The notes under the pieces are model-generated. The model had not been told where the DNA came from. It saw nothing but the letters and a program-made list of their open reading frames with translations, and ran no database searches. From Rhodoplanes sp. (lineage in GTDB: Bacteria; Pseudomonadota; Alphaproteobacteria; Rhizobiales; Xanthobacteraceae), in assembly GCF_013377085.1 (NCBI RefSeq), contig NZ_JACAAX010000001.1, positions 310,001-374,000 on the forward strand: a stretch of DNA of 64,000 nucleotides. The letters are read 5' to 3'. Shown one piece after another: positions 17,303 to 29,320 of the stretch; the stretch's first letter is position 1, and each line of letters starts with the position of its first letter. The position numbers were made by a program, and so were the translations under genes.

Positions 17303-18802
17303 ATGGCCGGCCTTTCGTTCGAACGCATCCGCCAGCTTCGTCGCCCGCTTGCCGCGGCGGCCCTCGCTGCGGCCCTCGTGGCGGGCGACGCCCGCGCCGC
17401 CTCGCGCGGCCCCGACGGTATCGCCGACATCACCGAGAAGGTGATGGACGCGGTCGTCAACATCTCCACCTCGCAGAACGTCGAGGCGCACGGCAACGCC
17501 GTGCCGAATCTGCCGCCGGGCGCGCCGTTCGAGGAGTTCTTCGAGGAATTCTTCAAGAACCGCCGCGGCGGCCAGCAGGGCGAGACCACGCCGCGCGAGC
17601 GGGCGCCGCGCCGCGTCAACTCGCTCGGCTCCGGATTTGTGATCGACCCGTCCGGCATCGTGGTCACCAACAACCACGTCATCGCCGACGCCGACGAGGT
17701 CACGGTGATCTTCAACGACGGCACCCGCCTCAAGGCCGAGGTTCTCGGCCGCGACCAGAAGATCGACCTCGCCGTCCTCAAGGTGAAGCCGGACAAGCCG
17801 CTCAAGGCGGTGTCGTTCGGCGACTCCGACAAGCTGCGGATCGGCGAGTGGGTGGTGGCGATCGGCAATCCGTTCAGCCTGGGCGGCACCGTCACGGCCG
17901 GCATCGTCTCGGCCCGCAACCGCGACATCAACTCCGGACCCTACGACAACTACATCCAGACCGACGCCGCCATCAATCGCGGCAATTCGGGCGGCCCGCT
18001 GTTCAATCTCGACGGCGAGGTGGTCGGCATCAACACGGCCATCATCTCGCCGTCCGGCGGCTCGATCGGCATCGGCTTCTCGGTACCGTCGAAGACCGCC
18101 GTCGCGGTGATCGACCAGCTCCGTCAGTTCGGCGAGACCCGCCGCGGCTGGATCGGCGTGCGCATCCAGCAGGTCACCGACGACATCGCCGAGAACCTGA
18201 ACATCAAGCCGGCGCGCGGTGCGCTGGTCGCCGGCGTCGACGACAAGGGCCCGGCCAAGCCCGCCGGCATCGAGCCGGGCGACGTGATCGTCCGCTTCGA
18301 CGGCAAGGACATCAAGGAGATGCGCGACCTGCCGCGCGTCGTCGCCGACACGCCGGTCGGCAAGGATGTCGACGTGGTGGTGCTGCGCAAGGGCAAGGAG
18401 GAGAAGAAGACCGTCAAGCTCGGCCGGCTCGAGGACGGCGAGAAGCAGGCGGCGCTGAGCACCAAGAAGGGCAGCGGCGCGCCGGAAGAGAAGTCGGTCG
18501 TCCAGTCGACGCTCGGCCTCGCCCTCGCCAATCTCAACGACGACCTGCGCAAGCGCTACAAGATCAAGGACACGGTCAAGGCCGGCGTGGTGATCACCGG
18601 CATCGACTCGAAGTCGGCCGCCGCCGAGAAGCGCCTCGCCGCCGGCGACGTGATCGTCGAAATCTCGCAGGAGGCGGTGGAGACCGCGCCCGACGTGCAG
18701 AAGCGCATCGACCAGCTCAAGAAGGACGGCCGCAAGTCCGCCCTGCTGCTGGTCGCCGGCGCCGACGGCGACCTCCGCTTCGTCGCCCTCTCGCTGCAGT
18801 AG
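17303..18802 (+). CDS. degP: Do/DegP-family periplasmic serine endopeptidase
   Basis: The 499-residue protease has a signal peptide (about residues 1-33, ending ARAAS), a trypsin-like domain with catalytic His125 (VTNNHVIA), Asp155 (KIDLAVLKV) and Ser229 (NRGNSGGPL), and two PDZ domains (about 270-365 and 400-498). It degrades or refolds damaged periplasmic proteins. The segment at 78-100 (EEFFEEFFKN... plus a Gly/Gln/Thr stretch) is the usual variable LA-loop insert. GAGGAG stands 11 bases before ATG 17303. The pairing with hflKC and DUF2065 makes a membrane and envelope quality-control block. Confidence 0.96.
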   Translation: MAGLSFERIRQLRRPLAAAALAAALVAGDARAASRGPDGIADITEKVMDAVVNISTSQNVEAHGNAVPNLPPGAPFEEFFEEFFKNRRGGQQGETTPRERAPRRVNSLGSGFVIDPSGIVVTNNHVIADADEVTVIFNDGTRLKAEVLGRDQKIDLAVLKVKPDKPLKAVSFGDSDKLRIGEWVVAIGNPFSLGGTVTAGIVSARNRDINSGPYDNYIQTDAAINRGNSGGPLFNLDGEVVGINTAIISPSGGSIGIGFSVPSKTAVAVIDQLRQFGETRRGWIGVRIQQVTDDIAENLNIKPARGALVAGVDDKGPAKPAGIEPGDVIVRFDGKDIKEMRDLPRVVADTPVGKDVDVVVLRKGKEEKKTVKLGRLEDGEKQAALSTKKGSGAPEEKSVVQSTLGLALANLNDDLRKRYKIKDTVKAGVVITGIDSKSAAAEKRLAAGDVIVEISQEAVETAPDVQKRIDQLKKDGRKSALLLVAGADGDLRFVALSLQ

Positions 18803-18810
18803 GCGCGCGC

Positions 18811-18836
18811 GGCCTCTCCCCCCGCGGGGAGAGGCC
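18811..18836. terminator. Perfect hairpin after degP
   Basis: GGCCTCTCCCC (18811-18821), a 4-base loop and GGGGAGAGGCC (18826-18836) form an 11-bp perfect stem 8 bases after the degP stop. There is no T tract. It may act as a bidirectional RNA-end structure for degP and the convergent tyrS. Confidence 0.5.
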
Positions 18837-18883
18837 GGAGTCCGCGCGACAGCGAGGGCTTCGCCTCGATGGAAAGACTGCTC

Positions 18884-18910
18884 ATGCCCGGCCTCGTGCC
18901 GGGCATTTTC
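18884..18910 (+). terminator. Hairpin with short T tract between degP and tyrS
   Basis: ATGCCCGGC (18884-18892), loop CTCGT and GCCGGGCAT (18898-18906) form a 9-bp perfect stem followed by TTTC. It reads as a modest intrinsic terminator on the + strand for degP. Confidence 0.6.
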
Positions 18911-18932
18911 ATGAGATGGCGCAAGCAACGAC

Positions 18933-19035
18933 CGTCATTCCGGAAGCCGACCGAAGGTCGGCTGTCCGGAATCCATAACACCGGTCTGTGTGTATGGATT
19001 CCGGGTTCGCCGCTGCGCGGCGCCCCGGAATGACG
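18933..19035. repeat. R1 palindromic intergenic repeat, copy 2
   Basis: The element opens CGTCATTCCGGAAG, has inner arms TCCGGAATCCATA / TGTATGGATTCCGGG, and closes GCGCCCCGGAATGACG. It also contains a small dyad GCCGACCGAAGGTCGGC in the left arm. It lies between the convergent ends of degP and tyrS, 17 bases from the tyrS stop. Confidence 0.92.
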
Positions 19036-19051
19036 GGTTGCGGTGCGCCCC

Positions 19052-20308
19052 TCACACCGCCTTGATCAGCACGTGCTTCTTCTTGCCGAGCGACAGCTTG
19101 ATCACGCCGTCGCCGCCGAGGTCTTTCAGGCCGAGCACCCGCTTCTCGTCCGTCACGGTGGCGTCGTTGACCTTGAGGCCGCCGGCCTTGACCTGGCGGC
19201 GGGCTTCGCCGTTGGAGGCGACCAGCCCGGTCTTCTCGGCGAAGGCGGTGAGCACGCCGAGGCCAGCCTCGAGTTCGGCGCGGGCGACCTCCACGGTCGG
19301 CAGGTTTGCCGCGACCGAGCCTTCCTCGAACGTTTTCCGCGCCGTCTCGGCGGCCTGCTCGGCGGCGGGCCGGCCGTGCACCAGGGCGGTCGCCTCGGTC
19401 GCCAGGACCTTCTTGGCCTCGTTGATCTCGGCCCCGCCGAGCGCCGCGAGGCGCTCGATCTCGGCGAGCGGCAGCAGCGTGAACAGTTTCAGGAACGACA
19501 CCACGTCGCCGTCCTCGGTGTTGCGCCAGAACTGCCAGTAGTCGTACGGGCTCAGCATGCCGGCATCGAGCCACACGGCCCCGGCCGCGGTCTTGCCCAT
19601 CTTGGCGCCCGAGGCGGTGGTGAGCAGCGGGCAGGTCAGCGCGTGCAGCGGATGCGTGCCCATCCGGCGGCCGAGATCGATGCCGTTGACGATGTTGCCC
19701 CACTGGTCGGAGCCGCCCATCTGCAGGTTGCAGCCGTAGCGCCGCGCCAGCTCGACGAAGTCGTAGGATTGCAGGATCATGTAGTTGAACTCGATGAAGG
19801 AGAGCTCCTGCTCGCGCTCGAGCCGGAGCTTCACCGAGTCCATGGTCAGCATGCGGTTGATCGAGAAGTGGCGGCCGACCTCGCGCAGCATCTCGATGTA
19901 GTTGAGCGTCGTCAGCCACTCGGCATTGTCGGCCATGACGGCGTCGCCGCGCCCCTCGCCGAAGGACAGGAAGTTCGAGAACACCCGCTTGATGCTGTTC
20001 TTGTTGGCGTCGATCTGCTCGTAGGTGAGCAGTTTTCGCGTTTCGTCGCGGCCGGAGGGATCGCCCACCCGCGTGGTGCCGCCGCCCATGAGAGCGATCG
20101 GCTTGTTGCCGGTCTGCTGCAGCCAGTGCAACATCATGATCGAGATCAGGTGGCCGACATGCAGCGAGGCCGCCGTGCAGTCGTAACCGACATAGGCGAC
20201 GAGCTCGTTCTTCTTCGCCAGGGCGTCGAGCCCGGCCGCATCCGACACCTGGTGGATGAAGCCGCGGCTCTCCAGGACGCGGAGGAAATCGGACTCGTAG
20301 CTGCTCAT
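19052..20308 (-). CDS. tyrS: Tyrosyl-tRNA synthetase
   Basis: The 418-residue class I synthetase charges tRNA-Tyr. It has the HIGH-type motif as HVGH (residues 50-53), the KMSKS-type loop as KMGKT (236-240), the tyrosine pocket around [16 protein letters not shown], and a C-terminal S4 RNA-binding domain (about 350-418, with [15 protein letters not shown]). The start MSSYESDF at 20308 is preferred because a longer frame adds only an unconserved Arg-rich stretch, and a GAGG site lies just upstream. It is divergent from the chemoreceptor gene across a 580-base gap. Confidence 0.97.
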   Translation of the reverse strand: MSSYESDFLRVLESRGFIHQVSDAAGLDALAKKNELVAYVGYDCTAASLHVGHLISIMMLHWLQQTGNKPIALMGGGTTRVGDPSGRDETRKLLTYEQIDANKNSIKRVFSNFLSFGEGRGDAVMADNAEWLTTLNYIEMLREVGRHFSINRMLTMDSVKLRLEREQELSFIEFNYMILQSYDFVELARRYGCNLQMGGSDQWGNIVNGIDLGRRMGTHPLHALTCPLLTTASGAKMGKTAAGAVWLDAGMLSPYDYWQFWRNTEDGDVVSFLKLFTLLPLAEIERLAALGGAEINEAKKVLATEATALVHGRPAAEQAAETARKTFEEGSVAANLPTVEVARAELEAGLGVLTAFAEKTGLVASNGEARRQVKAGGLKVNDATVTDEKRVLGLKDLGGDGVIKLSLGKKKHVLIKAV

Positions 20309-20889
20309 GACCTCGTCCTCGCTGCGGGGAGGCCGGCGTCGCGACACAATGGCGTCGCCTGCGAAAACGCCGGCTGCACCAGCCGATGCCCGGCACCAGT
20401 GCCCTCGCGCCGTTCGGGCCGGGGTGTATCAGGTCCGGCGTCGATTTCAAATCGGAGTGGGGTTTGCTGCGGACGAGCCGGTCCGGGCTGGGCGTCCGGT
20501 GGGACGCCCAGCCGTCGCGTCGGCTCGGGGACGGCGGGGAAAGCCGGCCGGCACGACTTCGCAGCGCTCGGCGACGCCTGCCGGGCCCCCCTAGGGGCCG
20601 GGCCGGTTCGACAGCCATCGTCTGCGTCGGCTCTTTATCGTATTTATACGGATCGGAATGCGTCTAGATCAGATTCGGAGCGGTTCACGATCCGCTCCGA
20701 ATAGTTCATCCCCGCAAAAAAACCGGGTCGCGACCACCCCGACTGTTCGAATATGCATGGCGGGGCCGGACCACCTAACCGGCTGTTAAGTCTGGACTTG
20801 CACTGTGAGGCGACAATCACAGCGCCTAACCCGCCATTTTCGAACGATCTCCGAAACCTTCCAGCGGCGACGCAAACCGAGTCGAAACA
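20309..20889. other. 580-base divergent intergenic region between tyrS and the chemoreceptor gene
   Basis: No coding frame here is convincing. The stretch near 20620-20830 is clearly A+T-richer than its surroundings (TCGTATTTATACGG, and CAAAAAAACC near 20716-20725) and should hold divergent promoters. The only strong structure is the 11-bp inverted repeat listed separately at 20673-20702. Confidence 0.6.
20673..20702. promoter_or_regulatory. Perfect 11-bp inverted repeat in the tyrS/chemoreceptor promoter gap
   Basis: ATTCGGAGCGG (20673-20683), an 8-base loop and CCGCTCCGAAT (20692-20702) are exact inverse complements. The position 188 bases before the chemoreceptor start and 365 bases before the tyrS start suits an operator or an RNA hairpin. 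No T tract follows on either strand. Confidence 0.45.
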
Positions 20890-22992
20890 ATGAGCGCCAC
20901 GTTGTTGCATCGCGTGCGAAGCATCAAAATATGCACGTCGCTCTACATCCTGTTCGGGCTTTGCGCGGTCGTGATGAGTGTGCAATCCGGGCGGGAGATC
21001 GTCGATGCGTGGACGAACGTCCAGGCCACCGCCCGGATCGAGGCGGTCGCGAGTGCCAACCGCGCCTTGTTCAACGTCATCCAGTTCTCCCTGACGGAGC
21101 GCGGCATGATGTTCATCGCGCTCGAGGCGGCGGATCCTGCCGATCCCAAGCTGGCCGACCAGTTCGCCGCCGCGCGGGCCAAGGCAGGTCCCGCGATCGA
21201 GGCGCTACTGACCGCCTGCGGAGAGACCAGGTGCGCCGACGGCGACGTGGTCGGAAAACTCCGGCAGCTCGTCGCCGCGGTGGTCACGATGCGTGAAAAG
21301 GCCGACCGCGCGATCGAGCTGCCGCTCGCGCAGCGCCCCGCCGGGCTCGGGAAGGAATGGTTCGCGACCGCGTTGGCGCTCGGCAACGAGCTCGAGCGGG
21401 TGTCGGCGGCGTTGAGCGACCAGATCCGCATGGCCGATCCGGAAATCGCCGAGCTGGTCGGGATCAAGGAGGCCGCCTGGATCGCGCGGGCCCTGAGCGG
21501 CAACGAGCGGACGCTCATCCAGCAGATGATGGCGGCGCGGGCGCTTCCTCCGGACATTCGCGAGAGGCGGGGCGGGCTCAACGGGCAGGCCGAGGCCGCG
21601 TGGCGCATCGTCCGGGCTCTGTCGGCGCGTCCCGGCGTGCCGGCGTCGGTGGTCGCTGCCGTGCAGGCGGCGCACACGAGCCGGTTCGACGTCTATCCGA
21701 AGAAACGGGCCGAGGTCGAGAAGGCCGCTGCGGCAGGACAGGCCCCGCCGTTCCCCGAACTGGAATACGTGAACGTCGCGAACGGCGCTCTCGCTGCCCT
21801 GGTCGACGTCTGCACGGCCGCCCTCGACGAGATCATCGCCCACGCCCATCAGCGTGCGGACGCCGCTCGCACGGCGCTGGTCGTCAATGCGGCCGGCCTT
21901 GCCCTGGCGCTGATCGTCGGCATCACCGGCTTCCTGGTCGCGTGGCGGCGGATCGGCCGGCCGCTGTCGCAGCTCACCTATGGCATGCGCGAGCTGGCGA
22001 ACGGCAATCTCGACGTGGTGCTGGCCGGCGTCGGTCGTCTCGACGAGATCGGCGAGATCGCCGGCGCGGTCGAGACCTTCAAGGTCAAGGCGGCCGAGAA
22101 GGCGCGCCGCGAGGCCGCGGCGCAGGGCGAGGTCGAGAAGTCCGCGGCGGAGACGCGCCGGCGCGAAATGAGCAGGATCGCCGATTCCTTCGAGGCCGCG
22201 GTGGGCGAGATCGTCGAGACGGTGTCGTCGGCCGCGACCGAGCTCGAGGCGTCGGCCGGCACGCTGACCCAGACGGCCGAGACGACGCAGCGGCTGTCGG
22301 CCACGGCGGCGTCCACCTCCGACCAGGCCTCCGACAACGTCCAGAGCGTCGCCTCGGCGGCCGGCCAGATGTCCGCCTCGGTCGGCGAGATCAGCCGGCA
22401 GGTGCAGGATTCGACCCGCATCGCCGCCGAGGCGGTGCGCCAGGCCGAGCAGACCGACCGCCGCATCGGCGAGCTGTCGCAGGCGGCGGCCCGGATCGGC
22501 GACGTCGTCAAGCTGATCACCGCCATCGCCGAGCAGACCAACCTCTTGGCGCTCAACGCGACCATCGAGGCCGCCCGGGCCGGCGACGCCGGCCGGGGCT
22601 TCGCCATCGTGGCCCAGGAGGTGAAGGCGCTGGCCGGGCAGACCGCCAAGGCGACGGGCGACATCGCCACCCAGATCGGCGCCATGCAGGCGGCGACCAG
22701 CGACTCGGTCACGGCGATCAAGGAGATCGGCGGCACCATTGCGCACATCGCCGAGATCGCGGCGGCCGTGGAGGAGCAGGGGGCGGCGACCGCCGAGATC
22801 GCCCGCAACGCCCAGCAGGCCTCGCACGGCACCACCGAGGTGGCCGGCACCATCACGCAGGTGAACCGCGGCGCCGGCGAGACCGGGGCGGCTTCGGCCC
22901 AGGTCCTGTCGGCGGCCCGGGCGCTCGCCGGCGAGAGCAGCCGGCTGGAGGTCGAGGTCGAGCGGTTCTTGTCGACGGTGCGGGCAGCCTGA
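20890..22992 (+). CDS. Methyl-accepting chemotaxis protein
   Basis: The 700-residue receptor has a first membrane helix at about residues 15-33, a long periplasmic sensor region (about 35-315, mostly helical, with no named ligand domain I can assign), a second membrane helix at about 320-345, then a HAMP domain and a cytoplasmic signalling domain. The highly conserved hairpin tip appears as [20 protein letters not shown]. The last residues do not show a CheR-docking pentapeptide. The flagellar genes 20 kb downstream show that the cell can swim. The ligand is unknown. It converges with the alpha/beta hydrolase gene, leaving a gap of only 9 bases. Confidence 0.95.
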   Translation: MSATLLHRVRSIKICTSLYILFGLCAVVMSVQSGREIVDAWTNVQATARIEAVASANRALFNVIQFSLTERGMMFIALEAADPADPKLADQFAAARAKAGPAIEALLTACGETRCADGDVVGKLRQLVAAVVTMREKADRAIELPLAQRPAGLGKEWFATALALGNELERVSAALSDQIRMADPEIAELVGIKEAAWIARALSGNERTLIQQMMAARALPPDIRERRGGLNGQAEAAWRIVRALSARPGVPASVVAAVQAAHTSRFDVYPKKRAEVEKAAAAGQAPPFPELEYVNVANGALAALVDVCTAALDEIIAHAHQRADAARTALVVNAAGLALALIVGITGFLVAWRRIGRPLSQLTYGMRELANGNLDVVLAGVGRLDEIGEIAGAVETFKVKAAEKARREAAAQGEVEKSAAETRRREMSRIADSFEAAVGEIVETVSSAATELEASAGTLTQTAETTQRLSATAASTSDQASDNVQSVASAAGQMSASVGEISRQVQDSTRIAAEAVRQAEQTDRRIGELSQAAARIGDVVKLITAIAEQTNLLALNATIEAARAGDAGRGFAIVAQEVKALAGQTAKATGDIATQIGAMQAATSDSVTAIKEIGGTIAHIAEIAAAVEEQGAATAEIARNAQQASHGTTEVAGTITQVNRGAGETGAASAQVLSAARALAGESSRLEVEVERFLSTVRAA

Positions 22993-23001
22993 GCGGTTGC
23001 C

Positions 23002-23682
23002 TCACCCGGTGCGACGGCCGCGGGGCTCCGGCTTGACCGTGACGGTGGCGAGGCGCTTGTCGAGATAGGACGTGATCGCCTGCATCAGCGGCTCGATCTT
23101 GGCGTCGAAGAAGTGGTTGGCGCCCGGCACCACCTTCTGCTCGATGATGATGCCCTTCTGGGTCTTCAGCTTCTCGACCAGGGTCTGGACGTCCTTGTAG
23201 GGCACCACGGCGTCGCGCTCGCCGTGCACGATCAGGCCGGAGGACGGGCAGGGGGCCAGGAACGAGAAGTCGTAGAGATTGGCCGGCGGGGCGATCGAGA
23301 TGAAGCCCTCGATCTCGGGACGCCGCATCAAAAGCTGCATGCCGATCCAGGCGCCGAACGAGAAGCCGGCGATCCAGCAGCTCCGCGCCTCCGGGTTGAT
23401 GGCCTGGGCCCAGTCGAGCGCCGAGGCGGCATCGGACAATTCGCCCTGGCCGTGGTCGAACGAGCCCTGGCTGCGGCCGACTCCGCGGAAGTTGAAGCGT
23501 AGCACGGAGAAGCCGCGATGCGCGAAGGCGTAATAGAGCTGGTAGACGATCTGGTGGTTCATCGTGCCGCCGAACTGCGGGTGCGGATGCAGCACGATGG
23601 CGATCGGCGCGTTCTTGACCCGCGACGGGTGGTACCGCCCCTCGATCCGGCCGGCGGACCCGTTGAAGATGATCTCAGGCAT
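23002..23682 (-). CDS. Alpha/beta hydrolase (DUF/COG2945-type)
   Basis: The 226-residue cytoplasmic hydrolase has the nucleophile elbow IAGFSFGAWIG (Ser108), an acid at Asp157 in VHGERDAVVP and the general base His190 in VPGANHFF, so the triad is complete. The LHPHPQFGGTMNH segment (31-43) and LRFNFRGVGRSQGSFDHG are typical of the COG2945 group, whose substrates are not established. The start at 23682 (MPEIIF) is the first conserved residue; a longer upstream frame is Arg-rich and unlikely. It is divergent from the desulfurase/suf operon. Confidence 0.9.
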   Translation of the reverse strand: MPEIIFNGSAGRIEGRYHPSRVKNAPIAIVLHPHPQFGGTMNHQIVYQLYYAFAHRGFSVLRFNFRGVGRSQGSFDHGQGELSDAASALDWAQAINPEARSCWIAGFSFGAWIGMQLLMRRPEIEGFISIAPPANLYDFSFLAPCPSSGLIVHGERDAVVPYKDVQTLVEKLKTQKGIIIEQKVVPGANHFFDAKIEPLMQAITSYLDKRLATVTVKPEPRGRRTG

Positions 23683-24014
23683 GCTCGTGAACCTCGTCGT
23701 CCGGGCGGTGCAGTGGCACCGCCGCCCCCGGCTCTCGCCGCGGCGGCCTTGACGCCGCCGGCGCGACCCGCCTATCTGTCTACAACGCCTCGAATTTCCG
23801 GAATGATCCTGGCCCTGGGACGGCTGCGCGAAGCCGGTCGGTGGCGCGGCGCCCTGGTCTAGCATGATCACCGGGGCGAAAAGCAAGGCTTTCGTTGCGC
23901 CTGGCCCGCGTGCGGGTGGCGCTTGGAGGGGCCATTGCGGCTGATCCGGGCCGGCACGGCCGGGCGTCGGCGCGGCGAGGACGGCAGACCCCCGGCAGGA
24001 CCCAGCGGCACCTC
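23683..24014. other. Divergent gap between the hydrolase and the suf operon
   Basis: 332 bases with no supported gene. They should contain promoters for both directions. I looked for an IscR or Irr/RirA-type palindrome and found none that is convincing. Confidence 0.5.
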
Positions 24015-25208
24015 ATGAGCGAGCGCGTCTATCTCGATTGGAACGCCACGGCGCCGCTGCGGCCGGAGGCCCGCGCCGCCGTCGTGGCGGCGCTCGACCG
24101 TGCCGGCAACCCGTCCTCGGTCCATGCCGAGGGGCGGGCGGCCCGCGGCCTGGTCGAGACCGCCCGCGAGGCGGTGGCGGCCCTGGTCGGGGCGGAGCCG
24201 CGCAATGTTGTTTTCACCTCGGGCGGCACCGAGGCCAATGCGCTGGCCCTGACGCCGGCCCTGACGCCGGCCCTGACCCTCGGTGCCGCCGAGGGTCGAT
24301 TTGATCGGCTGCTGGTGTCGGCGATCGAACATGCCTCGGTGCGCTGCGGTGGCCGGTTTCCGACCAACGCTGTCGACATTGTGCCGGTGACCCCCGCCGG
24401 ACTCGTCGACCTGGAGGCGCTGGCGGCCCGTCTGGCGGCCCTGCGCACTGAAAATGCTGGGTTTCGGCTGTTGGTATCGCTCATGCATGCCAACAACGAG
24501 ACCGGGGTGGTGCAGCCGATCGCCGCCGCGGCGGATCTGGTTCATGCGGCCGGAGGGATCCTGCATGTCGACGCGGTCCAGAGCGCCGGGAAGATCCCGT
24601 GCGACATCAATGCTCTCGGGGCCGACTTGATGAGCCTGTCGGGGCACAAGCTCGGCGGCCCGCAGGGGACCGGGGCGCTGGTGGCGCGTGCGGCCCTGCA
24701 CGTCGCCGATCCGCTTCTGAAGGGCGGCGGCCAGGAGCGGGGTTTTCGGGCCGGCACCGAGAATGTCGCCGCTATCGCGGGCTTCGGGGCGGCGGCCGCG
24801 GCGGCGGCCCGCGACCTCGCGGCGGACGCGCCGGCCATGGTGGCGTTGCGCGACGGCCTGGAGGCGCAGGTGACGGCGGCCTCGCCGAAAACCGCGGTGA
24901 TTGGCGCGGGGGCGCCCCGCCTGCCCAATACCAGCCTGCTGGCGCATCCCGGCTTCAAGGCCGAGACGGCGCTGATCGCCCTCGACCTCGCCGGCGTCGC
25001 AGTATCGTCGGGCGCCGCCTGCTCGTCCGGCAAGGTCGGCGCCTCGCAGGTGCTGGCCGCCATGGGCGTGCCGCCGGCCATTGCGGCCGGCGCCGTGCGG
25101 GTCAGCCTCGGCCCGACCACCACGGAGCGCGACGTCACGGCCTTCGTGGGCGCTTGGAACGGGCTCGTGCTTAGACTATCTAGGGGAGGATGCGGTATTG
25201 CCGCGTGA
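24015..25208 (+). CDS. Cysteine desulfurase, group I (NifS/IscS-like)
   Basis: The 397-residue PLP enzyme removes sulfur from cysteine for iron-sulfur cluster assembly. The cofactor lysine is Lys212 in SLSGHKLGGPQG, the cofactor-stacking region is SAIEHASVR, and the catalytic cysteine is Cys336 in SSGAACSSGKVGAS, in the long flexible loop typical of group I enzymes. A 12-base tandem repeat at 24245-24278 encodes a local ALTPALTPALT run. It is the first gene of the suf operon, which also contains a group II desulfurase (sufS), an arrangement found in many Alphaproteobacteria. ATG 24015 starts the conserved YLDWNATAP region. Confidence 0.93.
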   Translation: MSERVYLDWNATAPLRPEARAAVVAALDRAGNPSSVHAEGRAARGLVETAREAVAALVGAEPRNVVFTSGGTEANALALTPALTPALTLGAAEGRFDRLLVSAIEHASVRCGGRFPTNAVDIVPVTPAGLVDLEALAARLAALRTENAGFRLLVSLMHANNETGVVQPIAAAADLVHAAGGILHVDAVQSAGKIPCDINALGADLMSLSGHKLGGPQGTGALVARAALHVADPLLKGGGQERGFRAGTENVAAIAGFGAAAAAAARDLAADAPAMVALRDGLEAQVTAASPKTAVIGAGAPRLPNTSLLAHPGFKAETALIALDLAGVAVSSGAACSSGKVGASQVLAAMGVPPAIAAGAVRVSLGPTTTERDVTAFVGAWNGLVLRLSRGGCGIAA

Positions 25209-25300
25209 CGCGATCTTTTCCGAAGGTGATCTTCCGCAGGCAGAACACCATAGGCCAACATCCAACCCGCGGTCCTTGAAACCGCAGTGGAGGGAATGAC

Positions 25301-26782
<1,482 letters not shown>

Positions 26783-26904
26783 TCGGAAATCAGCGTCCGC
26801 GGCTCCGCTTCCGGCGGGTTTCGCGGGCGCTCGAAAGCCATGTCTTCGACGCGTGACGCCCGGCCGCTGCGATGCAGGGCGGGACAACACGAGGTGAAAA
26901 CGAA

Positions 26905-27663
<759 letters not shown>

Positions 27664-27675
27664 CGCCGGGACGCG

Positions 27676-27897
27676 ATGACCGAGGAGGTCGACAATCCCG
27701 TGCTGCAGCACCTGCGGGCGATTCGCACCCAGCTCGACACGCTGTCGGACCGGGTGCTGGAGCTGACCCAGCGGGTCGGCAACCTGGGGATCCAGGTCAC
27801 TCAGCTCTCGGTTCGGATCGATCACCTCGATTTGCGGCTCGACCGTGTGGAGCGTCGCCTCGATCGGATCGAAGCTTGGGCGGCAAGTCCCGTTTGA
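27676..27897 (+). CDS. Small coiled-coil protein encoded inside the suf operon
   Basis: The 73-residue predicted protein is almost entirely one amphipathic helix with a clear heptad pattern (about residues 10-66: LRAIRTQLDTLSDRVLELTQ followed by repeats of V..L...I..L.LRL.RVERRL.RIE). It has no cysteine. It starts 12 bases after the sufC stop and ends 12 bases before sufD, with no gap for another gene, so it is probably translated as part of the operon. Unknown small proteins at this position occur in suf operons of other Alphaproteobacteria. Function unknown; similar short coiled coils occur elsewhere as orphan proteins. Confidence 0.7.
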   Translation: MTEEVDNPVLQHLRAIRTQLDTLSDRVLELTQRVGNLGIQVTQLSVRIDHLDLRLDRVERRLDRIEAWAASPV

Positions 27898-27909
27898 TTG
27901 GATGACACC

Positions 27910-29241
27910 ATGACGCAAGCGACCGTGACGAAGTCGGAGGCCGAACGGCAGATCGCCGACGCCTGGACCGGCGTGAAGGACCGGCTGCCCGGCGCCGCGC
28001 CGCTGACCGCGCGCCGCGAGGCCGCGTTCAAGAAGTTCGAGGCCGCCGGCCTGCCGAACCGCCGTGTCGAGGAGTGGAAATACACGGATCTGCGCGCGCT
28101 GATGCGCGACGCCAAGCCGCTGGCGCAGCCGCCCGGCGAGATCGGCCGGGTGCGGGCCCGCGCCGCCGGCGCGATCCTGTCCGGCGTCGACCTGCGCCGC
28201 GTCGTCGTCGCCGACGGCGTGCTGCTGAAGGACGTCTCCGACCTCGGCGGTCTCGAACCGGGCCTGACCATCGGCTCGCTCGCCGATGCGCTGACGCAGG
28301 GCGACGCCGAGGTGATGGGGCGGCTCGGGGCGCAGAGCCCGGCCGAGAAGGACGTGGCTTTCGCGCTCAACACGGCCTTCATGGGCGACGGCGCCGTCAT
28401 CCGGGTCGCGCCGGGTGTGAAGATCGCGCGGCCGATCCATCTGGTGTTCTGCTTCACCGGCCCGGTTCCCGCGGCCGTGTTCACCCGCTCGCTGGTGAGC
28501 GTCGGGGCCGGCGCGGCCGTGACCGTGGTGGAGAGCCACGAGGGGCCGGACGGTCTCGACTATCAGGTCAATACCGCGCTCGAGATCGTCGCCGGCGACG
28601 GCGCCGAGATCGACCATGTGAAGATCGGCACCGAGGGCGCCGCGGCGCTGCACGTCTCCACCCTGACGGCGGCGCTCGGCCGGAATGTGCAGTTCCGCGA
28701 CCTCAACTTCACGATCGGCGGCGCCGCGGTGCGCAACCAGATCTTCGCGCGCTGCGACGGTGCGGGCTCGACCCTGTCGCTCGACGGCGCGACCCTGCTC
28801 AAGGGCCGCCAGCACGCCGATGCGACGCTGGTGGTCGACCACGCGATCGGCGGCTGCAAGAGCCGCGAGATCTACAAGGGCGTGCTCGAAGGCGAGAGCC
28901 GCAGCGTCTTCCAGGGCAAGACCATCGTGCGGCCGGACGCGCAGAAGACCGACGGCAAGATGGCGTCGCACGCGCTGCTGCTGTCGGAGACGGCCGAGGC
29001 CGACCACAAGCCCGAGCTGGAAATCTTCGCCGACGACGTGGTGTGCGGCCATGGCGCCACGGCCGGGGCGCTCGACGAGGATCTGCGTTTCTATCTGATG
29101 GCGCGCGGCATCCCGAAGAAGCAGGCCGAGACGCTGCTGATCCAGTCCTTTGTCGGCGAGGCGATCGACGTGGTCGCGAACGAGGGAGTCCGCGACGCCC
29201 TCACGGCCGCAGTGATGCGTTGGCTCGAGGCGCGGGAATGA
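27910..29241 (+). CDS. sufD: SufD, scaffold subunit of the SufBCD complex
   Basis: The 443-residue protein keeps the SufD landmarks: an N-terminal helical region with RRVEEWKYTDLRAL (near 55-68), the beta-helix core, and VVCGHGATAGALDED near residues 378-392, whose histidine corresponds to the cluster-binding position of E. coli SufD. It partners SufB and SufC. ATG 27910 is used; the frame is open back to a TTG at 27898, which directly abuts the preceding stop. Confidence 0.96.
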   Translation: MTQATVTKSEAERQIADAWTGVKDRLPGAAPLTARREAAFKKFEAAGLPNRRVEEWKYTDLRALMRDAKPLAQPPGEIGRVRARAAGAILSGVDLRRVVVADGVLLKDVSDLGGLEPGLTIGSLADALTQGDAEVMGRLGAQSPAEKDVAFALNTAFMGDGAVIRVAPGVKIARPIHLVFCFTGPVPAAVFTRSLVSVGAGAAVTVVESHEGPDGLDYQVNTALEIVAGDGAEIDHVKIGTEGAAALHVSTLTAALGRNVQFRDLNFTIGGAAVRNQIFARCDGAGSTLSLDGATLLKGRQHADATLVVDHAIGGCKSREIYKGVLEGESRSVFQGKTIVRPDAQKTDGKMASHALLLSETAEADHKPELEIFADDVVCGHGATAGALDEDLRFYLMARGIPKKQAETLLIQSFVGEAIDVVANEGVRDALTAAVMRWLEARE

Positions 29242-29320
29242 CCGGTCTCGACAGCGCGATGATTGTTCCGCCTCTCCTGCAGGCGGGGAGAAGGGCGTCG
29301 CGTCGCCCAGAGTGCATGAC

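Noticed and set aside
19043-20704. 553-codon open frame on the plus strand antisense to tyrS.
   Set aside because: tyrS has all synthetase motifs; the antisense frame has none.
25160-25200. TTAGACTATCTAGG near the end of the desulfurase gene as a possible iron-responsive site for sufB.
   Set aside because: It lies inside a coding region, is only partly palindromic and does not fit a known IscR, Irr or RirA consensus closely enough.
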